From NCBI GenBank assembly GCA_016710065.1, contig JADJLP010000013.1:186001-250000 (forward strand): a stretch of 64,000 nt of DNA. Direction: 5' to 3'. The notes under the pieces were generated by a model that was not told the DNA's origin, searched no databases, and saw nothing but the letters and a program-made list of their open reading frames with translations. This DNA comes from Candidatus Ideonella esbjergensis. Its GTDB lineage: Bacteria > Pseudomonadota > Gammaproteobacteria > Burkholderiales > Burkholderiaceae_C. The number at the start of each line of letters is the position of its first letter. Positions within the stretch are counted from its first letter, which is position 1. This document shows positions 30,847 to 40,091 of this stretch, piece after piece. A program made the position numbers and the translations under genes.

Positions 30847-31842
30847 TCACAGATCCTTGAGGAAGGCCATCAACTGGTCGTCGGGCCGGAAGCGAGTGAC
30901 TCGACCTCTCACTGGCTCGATCTTGTCGAGGGCTGCCTGTTTGATGTCGAGATTCGCATCGAGATAGATCTGCGTTGTCGCGATCGACTCGTGGCCGAGC
31001 CAAAGTGCAATTACGCTTCGGTCGGCGCCTGCCTGCAGCAGTTCCATGGCGGTCGTGTGGCGCAGTACGTGCGGCGTCACATGCTTGTCTCGCAGGGACT
31101 GGCAACTCTCGCGTGCTCGATCGACATGCTTGGCCAGCAGGAACTGCACGCCGTCTGCGCTCAGGCGTCCCCCCGCGCGCTGGGGAAGACGATTGCGTCA
31201 TCGCCGTCGGCGACCTCGCGCAGCCAAGCACGCAACACTTCGGCAGTGGTCTTGGTCAGCGGCGTCGAGCGCTCCTTGCGGCCCTTGCCGAGGACCCGGA
31301 TGTGCGCCCCGGTGCCCAGACAAACGGCGCGGCGACAAAGCCCGGTGATCTCCGACAGACGCAATCCGGTCTGCACGGCCACGAGCAGAAGCGCGTGATC
31401 ACGCCGGCCAGCCAGGCTGCGCCGGTCCGGCGCGCTAAGCAGCGCGTCGATCTCCTCGCGCAGGAGGAAAGCCGATCTGTGCCCGGCTGCAGCGCTTGCT
31501 GGGCATGGCCAGGACCCGCTGAATCTGGGCCCCGCAGTCAGGCATCTCGAAGGACGCATAACGGAAGAACGAGCGAATGGCGGTCAGCCGCAGATTGCGA
31601 CTGCTGGCACCGATGCCTCGACTCTGTTGCAGGTCCTCCAGGAACGCGGCGACGAGCGGCGCATCGATCTGGTCGAACTTCAAGCGCTGAGGCGCGACAC
31701 CAAGCCGCTGCTGCGCAAAGCGCAGCAGTTGCCGAAAGCAGTCTCTGTAAGAGGCAATCGTGTGGGGACTGCACTGCCGCTGCTGCATCAGCCGCTGGGT
31801 GAAGAAGCCTTGCACCAACGCGGCAAAGTTGGGCGCGGTCAT
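30847..31842 (-). pseudogene. RitC-like tyrosine recombinase, frameshifted
   Basis: Third recombinase of RIT element 1. The N-terminal core-binding part is read from 31842 (MTAPNFAALVQGFFTQRLMQQ), the middle with LSEITGLCRRAV (arginine of box I) continues in another frame after about 31465, and the C-terminal part with TPHVLRHTTAMELLQAG, LWLGHES and QIYLDAN is in a third frame after about 31170. The second shift lies in a run of six Cs at 31169-31174, where one extra base would restore the frame, so a sequencing or assembly error is possible. The start overlaps ritB by four bases. Confidence 0.82.
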
Positions 31843-32792
31843 GACCGATCCTCCCAGCGGCGCTCCACGCGGGCCATCGCCAGCGCCATGAGCTGTGGGT
31901 GCGCGCTGAGGTACCAGTAGGTATCACTGACATGCACGTGCCCGAGATAGGTGGACAGCACCGGCAGGCGCCGCTCAGCGTCCACACCCGACCGATACCA
32001 GCCCATCAGCGTCTCGACGGCAAATCGATGGCGAAAGTCGTGCAGCCGCGGCCCGTGGCTGTCTTCCTGTCCGCGCAGCCCGACCTGGCGCGACAAGCTG
32101 TAGAAGGTACGTCGTACGTCGGCGCCGTCGAGCGCGTGGCCTGTGCGGGTGACGAAGAAGTGAACAGCATCGCGACCACACAGCTGCTTGGTGCGGCGCA
32201 CCAGATAGTCCGCCAAGACATCCCGGGTCGAAGCATGGATCGGGACCAACCGCGACTTGCCGAACTTGGTACCACGCACGGTGAGCACATCGGTGGCGAG
32301 ATCGACGTCGTTGAGCCTCAGCCGCAAGGCTTCTCCCACGCGCAGACCCGTCACGCTCAGCAGACCCAAGAGCGCGTAGTAGGTCCAAGGCCGCAGACCC
32401 GCGACGCCATCGGGCAGTTGCAGCGCTTGCTCGAGCAGACGCCGGACCTCGTCGTTCGAATACAGGTACGGACGGGCACGTGCCGGTCGATACGGCAACA
32501 AGCCCGCCGGCGGGACTTCGGTGCTGGGATCGGCTGCGAGGTGATGGCGGGCGAAGCCGCGCACGAAACTCAGACGTTGCGCCCAATGCGCCGGCTGCGC
32601 ATCGGGTGGCTGCTGTGCCCAGGCCAGGGCCAGTCGCGTGGTGATGCTCTGGGCCTGCTGCCGCTCCATGAACGATGCGAAGTTCATCAGCGCTGCGCCC
32701 GCGCTATGAAGCTTGAAGCCCAGGCTTCGGCGCAGGGCGAGGTAGTCCTTGACTGCCCTAGTCAGCGACTTCATTGCACACCTCCCGGCCAC
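31839..32792 (-). CDS. RitB-like tyrosine recombinase
   Basis: A 317-residue tyrosine recombinase, second of the trio. N-terminal SAM-like core-binding domain (LTRAVKDYLALRRSLGFKL), then the catalytic domain with box I arginine in LSVTGLRVGEALRLRLNDVDL, RLHDFRHRFAVETLMGW as box II, and YLGHVHVSDTYWYLS with the catalytic tyrosine. All catalytic residues are visible. It overlaps ritA by 22 bases and ritC by 4. RIT recombinases are thought to act together in moving the element; the individual roles are not known to me. Confidence 0.9.
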   Translation of the reverse strand: MAGRCAMKSLTRAVKDYLALRRSLGFKLHSAGAALMNFASFMERQQAQSITTRLALAWAQQPPDAQPAHWAQRLSFVRGFARHHLAADPSTEVPPAGLLPYRPARARPYLYSNDEVRRLLEQALQLPDGVAGLRPWTYYALLGLLSVTGLRVGEALRLRLNDVDLATDVLTVRGTKFGKSRLVPIHASTRDVLADYLVRRTKQLCGRDAVHFFVTRTGHALDGADVRRTFYSLSRQVGLRGQEDSHGPRLHDFRHRFAVETLMGWYRSGVDAERRLPVLSTYLGHVHVSDTYWYLSAHPQLMALAMARVERRWEDRS

Positions 32793-34006
32793 GCGATGGC
32801 CAAGGCATGCAGCGAGGCAAGGTCGACCTTGGCGTATATCGTCGTGGTCTGGGGATTGCGATGACGAAGGATCTCGCCGATCTCGTTCAGCGACGCTCCG
32901 TTGCCGAGCATCTGAGTGGCCAGCGAGTGGCGCAGCAGGTGTGCCCCCTTACAGGGCGAGTCGATACCTGCGCGTCGCAGGGCCCGGAACACGATGCAAC
33001 TGACTGCGCTGGGGCCGCGAAGCCCCTGTCGCGGTGCGCGAGATCGAATGAAAACGTTGCGCACGCAGCACGCGGGGCGCCCATCGCGCAGGTAGTCCAC
33101 CAAAGCAGTACCGACATCGGCCGGCATCGGCAGCCGGTCACAACGCTGGGCTGGGCCACGGATGCGAATGGCGCTCTCGTGCCAGTCGAGATCATCCAGC
33201 GTGAGATTGACCACTTCTCCCGCGCGAAGTCCCAGCCGTGCCAGCAGCAGCAGCACGGCGTAGTCCCGGCGGCCGGTGGCGGTTCGCCGGTCGCACTGGA
33301 CAAGCAGGGCGTGCACTTGGGAGGCCGATATCGCTTTGGGGATGCCCGACATCGACCAGTTCGCCACCGTCGGCACGCTGGCATGCAAGTCGGTGCAGAT
33401 ATCGCCAAGGTAGCGGCCGTACTGCAGAAACGAACGCAACGCCGACGTCATAACCTTGGCCCGCTTCGGGTGCTGCAGGCGCCGCGCATCAAACTGTACG
33501 AAACCGGTGACCTGTGCTGCGGTGATCTCGGCGAGGAGAACTTCGCCGTCGCCGAAGACGTGCTCGAGAAAGCGTCCGACCGCGTCACCGTACAGACGGA
33601 TGGATGCGGCGGCCAGTCCACGTTCGCACAGCAGGTAGTGCTCGAACTTCTGGCGGACATGATGTCTCGGCGTCGTCGCGGTGGACTTCTGCGTAGCGGG
33701 GGGACTGTTAACCGCGACAAGCCTGATGAACTCGCGCAGCGTGAACGCGTCGCCACGCCTGCGTCGTCGCAGCAGCCATCGATCACCGAGATACTCGTCA
33801 ATGATCCCGGCCTCGACGCCACGAACACAGATCTCGCGCTGGTCGAGCCAGGTCGCGAAATCTTCCGCCAGTCGTGTTGCGCTCCTCAACGACTCAGGCG
33901 CGTACCCACGAGACCGCATCTGCTCGGAAAACATAGGCACCAACGCCAAGAACGCGCCCTCTGCCGCCGCTGGCCGCAGAGCCTCGAATGTCTGAGTCAC
34001 GATCAT
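32771..34006 (-). CDS. RitA-like tyrosine recombinase
   Basis: A 411-residue tyrosine recombinase, first of the trio in RIT element 1. An N-terminal domain (FLALVPMFSEQMRSRGYAPESLRSATRLAEDFATWL) precedes a second core-binding domain (RQKFEHYLLCERGLAAASIRLYGDAVGRFLEHVFG) and the catalytic domain with LARLGLRAGEVVNLTLDDLDW, GAHLLRHSLATQML and EILRHRNPQTTTIYAKVDL. The catalytic arginine, HxxR and tyrosine are all present. Its start lies about 94 bases inside the right inverted repeat. The gene is intact. Confidence 0.9.
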   Translation of the reverse strand: MIVTQTFEALRPAAAEGAFLALVPMFSEQMRSRGYAPESLRSATRLAEDFATWLDQREICVRGVEAGIIDEYLGDRWLLRRRRRGDAFTLREFIRLVAVNSPPATQKSTATTPRHHVRQKFEHYLLCERGLAAASIRLYGDAVGRFLEHVFGDGEVLLAEITAAQVTGFVQFDARRLQHPKRAKVMTSALRSFLQYGRYLGDICTDLHASVPTVANWSMSGIPKAISASQVHALLVQCDRRTATGRRDYAVLLLLARLGLRAGEVVNLTLDDLDWHESAIRIRGPAQRCDRLPMPADVGTALVDYLRDGRPACCVRNVFIRSRAPRQGLRGPSAVSCIVFRALRRAGIDSPCKGAHLLRHSLATQMLGNGASLNEIGEILRHRNPQTTTIYAKVDLASLHALAIAWPGGVQ

Positions 34007-34127
34007 CTCCAGTCACACCACGAAGCGTGGCAAGAGAAAATATGCCGCGTGTTCTTCCCGCCTTGCCACCTGCCTCGCGACTCCAGCAACCCGGATGTCT
34101 CGGCATATTCCTGGACTCGGAATAGTG

Positions 34128-34967
34128 GCGCAGCGTGTGCGGCGTGGCCGGCTTGCCGATGCCAGCCGCCTGCACCGCGCGCTTGAGCGCGCGCTGAAAG
34201 CTCTGCTCGAACAGATGGTGGCGCCGCTGCTCACCCGTGCGCGGGTCCACCGAGCGCGTGGCCTGCGGAAACACCCAGGCCCAGGCCCACGACTCGGCCG
34301 CGCGCGGGTACTTGCGGGCCAGCGCGTGCGGCAGGTAGACCCCGGCCAGGCCGGCATCGCGGTCGGCCTGCCAAAGCTGGCGGGCCTTGGCCAGTTGCGC
34401 CGGCAGCGGCCGCTCGAGCGCGGCGGGCAGCATCACCACGCGGTCCTTGGCGCCCTTGCCCTCGCGCACCACGATGACCCGCCGGGTGAAATCGACATCC
34501 TTCACCCGCAAGCGCAGGCCCTCCATCAGCCGCATGCCGGTGCCGTAGAGCAGGCGCCCGAACAGGCGCTGCTCATCGGTCTCCAGTGCGCGCAAGAGCC
34601 GCGAAACCTCGTCGTGCGTGAGCACCACCGGCAGCCGCACCTGCCGCTTGGGCCGCCCCAGCTCACCCAGCCAGGGCAATTGCTGCCCCAGCACCTGCTG
34701 GTACAGAAACAGCAGCGCCGACAACGCCTGCTTGTGCGTGTTGGGCGACACCTGGCGCTCGGACGCCAGCCACGACAAGAAGCCCTCGATCTCCTCGCGC
34801 CCAAACGTGCGCGGGTGGCGCGCCTCGCCATGGAAGCGGGCAAAAGCCCGCACCCAGTGCTCATACGCCTGCTCGGTGCGCAGGCTGTAGTGGCGGTAGC
34901 GGATCTGCTCGCGCAGCTGCGCCAGCAGGGCGGGCAGCCAAGACGACGTATCGGTGGACGATGACAT
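34128..34967 (-). pseudogene. intI: intI, 5' fragment of integron integrase
   Basis: The first 280 residues of an integron integrase. IntI identity rests on the additional IntI-specific domain (LARKYPRAAESWAWAWVFPQATRSVDPRTGEQRRHH), absent from other tyrosine recombinases, together with YRHYSLRTEQAYEHWVRAF at the start and TGMRLMEGLRLRVKDVDF as box I. The reading frame enters RIT element 1 immediately after HTLRH. The start ATG at 34967 has an AGGGAG ribosome-binding site and a LexA box 27-46 bases upstream. It faces away from the cassette array, the standard integron layout. Function is lost unless the element excises exactly. Confidence 0.93.
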
Positions 34968-34993
34968 GACGCTCCCTTTGTGGATGACAACAA

Positions 34994-35013
34994 TACTGTT
35001 TTTTTATACAGTA
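34994..35013 (-). promoter_or_regulatory. LexA (SOS) box in the intI promoter
   Basis: A perfect CTGT-N8-ACAG palindrome with matching outer TA bases, centred about 36 bases upstream of the intI start. This matches the LexA operator consensus of beta- and gammaproteobacteria and the known SOS control of many integron integrases. Because intI overlaps dnaE2, the box may govern both genes. Confidence 0.88.
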
Positions 35014-35093
35014 TCACAGCACCCACCCACATGACAAGGCCGGCCTGCGCCACAGAGGCTTCAACGCCAGCCAACACCTCAGGGAGAACCACC

Positions 35094-35483
35094 ATGCACT
35101 CAAGCAGCAAGCTCAGCAACCATCGACCACGGCAGCAAGGCGGCAGCGCACCGAAATCAACCAACAGGGTGCTCAAGACCCTCTCACCGGAGCAGCCGGG
35201 CACCATGCGGTTGTTGCGCCGCTATGGCGACGCCCTGGTCTGCGTTCGCTACCGGGAAGACCCCCAGCGGGCGCAGCGCTACACCACCGTTGAGCTCATC
35301 GTGGACCGGCGGCCGTTCCGCCCCAGGGGAGACCCCCAGGTGGCCGTACAGATCGACTACGCCGAGGCCCGCCTTCGACAGCGCGCACAAGAACTCGGGG
35401 CAGAATGGAATCCGACCAAACGAGCCTGGGTGATGCCGTTCAGCGTGGCAGAGCGACTGAAACTCCTTGACCGCATCGTTTAG
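35094..35483 (+). CDS. Small conserved hypothetical protein between intI and the array
   Basis: A 129-residue protein of unknown function, divergent from intI and probably driven from the same intergenic region. The ATG at 35094 has a good AGGGAG ribosome-binding site; the frame is open to 34980 but that region overlaps the LexA box. Recognisable stretch: LKTLSPEQPGTMRLLRRYGDALVCVRYRED, then YTTVELIVDRRPFRPR, and a C-terminal WNPTKRAWVMPFSVAERLKLLDRIV. It is rich in arginine, with no membrane segment. There is no attC after it, so it is either a fixed neighbour of intI or a cassette that lost its site to the IS91-like insertion. Confidence 0.7.
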   Translation: MHSSSKLSNHRPRQQGGSAPKSTNRVLKTLSPEQPGTMRLLRRYGDALVCVRYREDPQRAQRYTTVELIVDRRPFRPRGDPQVAVQIDYAEARLRQRAQELGAEWNPTKRAWVMPFSVAERLKLLDRIV

Positions 35484-35687
35484 AAAATGCCAAATGTAGA
35501 CACACCACATGGACAGTTATTGCCACCCGCAACCAACCGTACCTACCCGTAGGCATGGATCGGTGCTGTCTACAACACGTTGAACTAAACCGCTTTCGCG
35601 GTGGATGCATTCGACGGGGCGAGTCAGACAAGGGTCGTACCTTGATCGATGCAGGCATGTGCCTGAGCATTGATCGAGGAGTCGGCG

Positions 35688-36555
35688 ATGACACCACTTC
35701 GACAACGCATGCTCGATGCACTGGAAGTGCGGGGCATGGCGGTACGCACACAAGGCTGCTACATCGAGGCCGTAGCGCGTCTGGCACGCCACTACAACAG
35801 CAGCCCAGAGAGACTGAGTTCAGAGCAGGTTCAGCAGTACCTGTTGCACCTGCTGCGTGAGCGCAAGCTGGCGCGCTCGAGCTTGAACCAGTATGGCTGT
35901 GCCTTCCGGTTCTTGTATGGCACGGTACTGGGGTTTGATGCAAGGGCCTTCCAGATCCCGCTCGCTCCGGCACCCCAGCGGCTGCCCGAGATCTTGTCGC
36001 GCGAAGAGCTGGCGCGTCTGTTTGGCGTGGCCAGGCACCTGAAGGCTCGCACCTTCTACATCGACAGCCACGCCGACCGGATGTGCATCCACGTCGAGGG
36101 CGGCAAGGGTGGCAAGGACAGGTATGTGCCGATGTCGCAGGATGTTGCAGGTGCTGCGCACCTGGTGGCATCACGCCCGACCGAAGGACCTGCTCCTGGT
36201 GTCGCCTGGAGAGCCTGAGCAACCCGTCAACGCCAAGACTGCCCAGCGTTGGTACAGCGCAGCCTGCGCCCATGCAGGCATCACCAAACGAGGTGGCATT
36301 CACTCGCTGCGCCATGCCTACGCCACCTACATGCTGGAAGCCGGCTACGACCTGTACAGCCTGCAGCAGTGGCTGGGCCACGGCCAGGTCAGCACAACCA
36401 CGCGCTACCTGCATCTGGCTCGGCCGGATGTGCCAGACGGGATTCGTCAGGCGCCCATGGAGCTGTTGAGCGCGCTGCCGGTCCTGGTCAACACTGAGCT
36501 GTCGTGGCCATCTCGCTGGCCGAGGTGCTGCAGCACTTCGGGCCTGAGTATCTGA
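35688..36555 (+). pseudogene. IS91-associated tyrosine recombinase, deleted and frameshifted
   Basis: A phage-integrase-family protein usually found next to IS91-type transposases (MTPLRQRMLDALEVRGMAVRTQGCYIEAV at the start; ILSREELARLFGVARHLKARTF in the middle). After RTF the segment that should hold the box I arginine is missing, the protein continuing YIDSHADRMCIHVEGGKGGKDRYVP, and a frameshift near 36150 moves the C-terminal part (GGIHSLRHAYATYMLEAG, LQQWLGHGQVSTTTRYLHLARP) to another frame. Without the box I arginine it cannot be active. Start at the ATG at 35688 after a GAGGAG ribosome-binding site. Confidence 0.8.
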
Positions 36556-36687
36556 GTGCGCACCGACTGAGCTCGGCGCAGGCCAGAGCCTGGCGCGCCA
36601 TCGTGAGTTGCCGAACGCCAGCGCTCGGCGGCCAGCTCATGCGCTGTGATCGCTGCGGTGCTCAACAGTGGCGCTGGCATTCGTGCC
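36504..36687 (+). pseudogene. IS91-family transposase, 5' fragment
   Basis: The N-terminal zinc-binding part of an IS91-family transposase (AISLAEVLQHFGPEYLSAHRLSSAQARAWRAI, then MRCDRCGAQQWRWHSC), starting at a GTG. It ends at the RIT element 2 junction in the middle of the cysteine-rich motif; the next residues RNRHCPQCQ are found 3.4 kb away at 40092. Confidence 0.85.
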
Positions 36688-36845
36688 TTATGGAGAGTGT
36701 CCCGATACGGGGAGTGCGAGCAAGTCGAAGACATCGAGTGCCAGGGAGAAGAGCGTGGCTGAACGCAGGCAGCTCACCATTTCCTTTGACCACCTGGGTA
36801 AGGTCATGGAGCCGTTCTTGGCTCAACCCACACCAGGAGATCTCG

Positions 36846-38092
36846 ATGCTTGACAGCTACTTCTGTGCCCCCAAGACGCTTGGTCGCTTACGTGCCGGCC
36901 AAGTGCTTCGTATATCGACAGCTTCGCGGATTCGCTCGGACGCGATGGCTACTCTCCCGCGAGCGCGGTTCGCTACCTGAGGGCTGCGGCGCATTTCGGC
37001 TGCTTCGTCCATCTCAAGGCAGGCACCTGGGCCGATGTCGATGCCGGCACGCTGGAGGCATTCGGCCGCCACTTTGCTCGCTGTCGCTGTCCGCGATCGA
37101 ACGGCGGGGCAACCGGGTACCACGCAGGCTTCGGCGCGAAGTTGTTCTACCGACACATGGTTGGACTCCGAGTCTGCAAGGGCCCCATCGTCGCCGACGA
37201 AGAGCACATAGAGCCAGCGCTGGTGGTCGCCTTCAGGGAATGGCTGAGTGTGCACCGCGGGGTCAGCGGCCCGACGCTGAAGCAATACTGCCGGGGTGCC
37301 AGCGAACTGATCGATGAACTCGGCGCCGATGTCGGTGGGTGGAATGCGCACTCAGTACGGACCTTCCTGCTCAGCCGTGCTGCCAGGTGCGGGCTTCGCA
37401 CAACGCAGCAGCTCATCACCTCGCTGCGCGCGTTCCTGCGCTACCTCAGCTTCGCTGGCGAGTCGCGTGACGATCTTGCCCTGGCCGTTCCCGCTGTGGC
37501 CGGTTGGCGGTTGGCACGTCTGCCGTGCTGCCTGTCGCAAGACGAACTGGCTCGCCTCATCGCGGCGTGCAATGGGACGACGCGAGGGCAAGTGCGCGAC
37601 CGTGCGATCGTGTTGCTGTTGGTGCGGCTGGGCCTGCGCAGCGGGCGACGTCGCCCGACTTCGTTTGGACGACATCGACTGGCGCAACGGCATCTTGCGG
37701 GTGACGGGTAAAGGCCGCTACGAGGTGGGACTGCCCTTGCCCCAAGATGTCGGGGACGCGCTGCTCGCCTATCTCGCGCACCGCCCCGCCGGCGGCGATT
37801 CGGATCACGTGTTCCTGCGCAACCTGGCACCGTCCACCCCGTTTGCCAACGGCGACGGCGTGTCATCGGCGGTCAGCCGCGCCCTGCAGCGCGCCGGCGT
37901 GAAGGCTGCGGTCAAGGGCGCCCATCTGCTGCGCCATACGGCTGCCACGCAGATGTTGCGCAGCGGCGTCCCGCTCGACCAGATCGGCTTGGTCCTGCGA
38001 CACCGCAGCCTGGACACGAGCGCCTACTACGCCAAGGTCGATGTCGCCTTGCTTCGCAGTGTTGCCCAGCCATGGCCGGGGTGCATCCATGA
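36846..38092 (+). pseudogene. RitA-like tyrosine recombinase, frameshifted
   Basis: First recombinase of RIT element 2, beginning MLDSYFCAPKTLGRLRAG after an AGGAG ribosome-binding site. A frameshift near 36895 moves it to YIDSFADSLGRDGYSPASAVRYLRAAAHFG and on through LLLVRLGLRSG; another near 37645 leads to GDVARLRLDDIDWRNGILRV, KGAHLLRHTAATQMLRSG and LVLRHRSLDTSAYYAKVDV. All catalytic boxes are present but in three frames. Residues resemble RitA of element 1 only in the catalytic core. Confidence 0.82.
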
Positions 38093-38992
38093 TGGCCGCC
38101 ATCAACGAGTACCTCGCCTTGCGGCGCGGTGCGGGCTTCGTGTTGAGCAACGCTCAGTACCTGCTGGGCAGCTTTGCCGCGTTCGCAGTCGACCGACAGC
38201 AAGCGTACATCCGCACGGCAAGTGTGATCGACTGGGCCAGTCGAGCGCCGTCATCGGCTCAGCGGCATACCCGTTACCAGACCGTTCGCCAGTTTGCGCA
38301 GCACGTGCACCTGGAAGACCCCCGACACGATCTGCCGCCGCCCAACCACTTCGGCTCCAGCAAGACCCGCCGCGTACTCGCATCTACACAGTCGCAGAGA
38401 TCGACCGACTCATCTTGGCAGCGACGCAGTTGTATGAAGGTGCGCACCTGCGGGCGCAGACCTATGCAACGCTGATCAGCCTGCTCGCCGCAACCGGTCT
38501 GCGGATCTCCGAGGCCCTGCACCTGCGTTACGGCGACGTGACGCCCGACGGCTTGCTGATTCGCAAGACCAAGTTCCAGAAGACCCGGCTGGTGCCGCTG
38601 CATGAGACCGCAACGGCGGGACTCGGACGGTACCTGGCGCAGCGAGGCACCGCGCATCTCGACACGAACCCTGTGTTCGCCGACGACAACGATCAGCCAC
38701 TCGAGTATTGGGCCGTGTACCGGGTCTTCGGCAGGCTCGCGCAGTCTGCCAGCATGGCGACAGTGCGCGGGCATCGCCCGCGGCTGCACGAGCTCAGGCA
38801 CACGTTTGCCTCGCGTTCGTTGCAGTCAACGCCGCGGGCCGTCAACGGATCGGACAGCACATGCTGGCACTGGCCACCTATTTCGGCCACGTGAGCATCG
38901 ACTCGACCTACTGGTACCCAGAGTCGACGCCGGAGCTGTTGACCGACATCGCCGCAGCCGGCGAGGCCTATCTGGACGGGGGGCACTCATGA
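38089..38992 (+). pseudogene. RitB-like tyrosine recombinase, frameshifted
   Basis: Second recombinase of RIT element 2. It starts MMAAINEYLALRRGAGFVLSNAQYLLGSFAAF, shifts frame near 38375 into RTRIYTVAEIDRLILAATQLY and LLAATGLRISEALHLRYGDVT, and shifts again near 38835 to reach the catalytic tyrosine in ATYFGHVSIDSTYWYPESTPELL. The box II motif is RLHELRHTFASRSL. The third recombinase gene begins four bases before its stop. Confidence 0.82.
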
Positions 38993-39978
38993 GTTCCCTG
39001 GCACCACATGTTGAGGCATTTCTGCGCGAGCACCTGGCCCGCCACCGTGACGCCAGTGCGCACACCTGCGACTCTTACGCCTACAGCTTCCAGGCGCTGT
39101 TCGAGTTCGCGGCCCGCAGGCTCAGGACCGTGCCGTCGGCACTGCTACTGGAGCAGCTGGATGCGCCCTTGATCGGTGCCTTCCTCGAGCAGCTCGAGAC
39201 CGTACGCCGGAACTCGGCACAAACGCGCAATATCCGCTTGGCGGCGATCCGGTCTTTCTTCACGTTTGTGCAGCACCGCGAACCCGCCGCGCTTGAGCAG
39301 ATCCGACGCATCCTTGCGATCCCATACAAGAAGACTGACACCCGGCTGGTCGGCTATCTGGACAAGACGGAGACCCAAGACCCTGCTCGATGCGCCGGAT
39401 CCGGCCAGGCGCGACGGGATTCGGGATCGGGCCATGCTGCATCTGGCAGTCTGTGCGGGGCTGCGGGTGTCCGAACTGACGGGGTTGTGCGTGTCCGATG
39501 TCGCGGCGCAGTGCAAGAGCATTCACGTGCTCGGCAAGGGCCGCCGAGAGCGAGCCTTACCACTTTGGAAGCCGACTGCTTCTGCATTGCGGGCCTGGTT
39601 GGCCGTGCGCGGCGAGGTTGCCACGCCCGAGGTGTTCGTCAACGCGCGTGGCGAGCCCTCAGTCGCTGGGGCGTCGCGTATGTCCTGCAACACCACGCCG
39701 ATTCCGCGAGCCAGGCTTGCCCGGCGCTGCGCGGCAAGCAGATCTCGCCACATGTCCTGAGGCACACCTGCGCAATGATCGTGCTGCAGGCCACGCAGGA
39801 CATTCGCAAGGTCTCTCTCTGGCTGGGGCACAGCACCTTGGCCACGACCGAGATCTACGTTCGAGCCGACCCCAGCCAAAAGCTCGAGGCCATCGAGGCC
39901 GTCGTTCCACCCCACCTGCGCAAGGGCAAGTTCCGGCCGCCGGACCGACTCATTGCGATGCTCAGGACGAAGTCTTAA
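38989..39978 (+). pseudogene. RitC-like tyrosine recombinase, frameshifted
   Basis: Third recombinase of RIT element 2: MSSLAPHVEAFLREHLARHRDASAHTCDSYAYSFQ at the start, then a shift near 39370 into LLDAPDPARRDGIRDRAMLHLAVCAGLRVSELTGL, and another near 39660 into GKQISPHVLRHTCAMIVLQATQDIRKVSLWLGHSTLATTEIYVRAD. Catalytic residues are all encoded, but in three frames. It is followed by the right inverted repeat and the terminal palindrome. Confidence 0.82.
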
Positions 39979-40059
39979 TGGGGCGGCGAATCGGTGCGGT
40001 GCCCGGGAACTGACGGGACATCGACTGCTTCACTCCCCGTATCGGGACACTCTCCATAA

Positions 40060-40091
40060 GGCACGTTCTGGGGAGCTCCCCAGAACGTGCC
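40060..40091. repeat. Terminal palindrome of RIT element 2
   Basis: A 32-base perfect palindrome (GGCACGTTCTGGGGAG and its complement) lying between the right inverted repeat and the restored transposase sequence. Its outer six bases are the target CGTGCC and its complement. It corresponds in position to the palindrome of RIT element 1, but the inner sequence is different. Confidence 0.9.

Larger units (their letters stand above)
30713..34132 (-). mobile_element. RIT element 1 (recombinase-in-trio) inserted in intI
   Basis: A 3.4-kb unit bounded by 28-bp perfect inverted repeats (30743-30770 and 34100-34127, outer end ACTATTCCGAGTCCAGGAAT) and containing three overlapping tyrosine recombinase genes on the minus strand, the layout known as a RIT element. 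A 6-base target TGGCGC is found at both junctions (30712-30717 and 34127-34132). At the end beyond the third recombinase gene lies a 30-base palindrome. The insertion splits intI at its HTLRH motif. The first two recombinases are intact and the third is frameshifted twice. Confidence 0.88.
36688..40091 (+). mobile_element. RIT element 2 inserted in the IS91-family transposase
   Basis: A second recombinase-in-trio element, about 3.4 kb, in plus orientation. Its 29-bp perfect inverted repeats are at 36688-36716 (outer end TTATGGAGAGTGTCCCGATA) and 40031-40059. The target CGTGCC stands at both junctions (36682-36687 and 40086-40091), and removal of the element restores the transposase motif WHSCRNRHCPQC exactly. 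All three recombinase genes are frameshifted. The recombinases differ clearly from those of element 1, so it is a different RIT subtype rather than a copy. Confidence 0.88.

Noticed and set aside
34994..35013. The T-run and palindrome as a terminator for intI-divergent genes
   Set aside because: Its CTGT-N8-ACAG symmetry and place just upstream of intI fit a LexA operator; no gene ends here.
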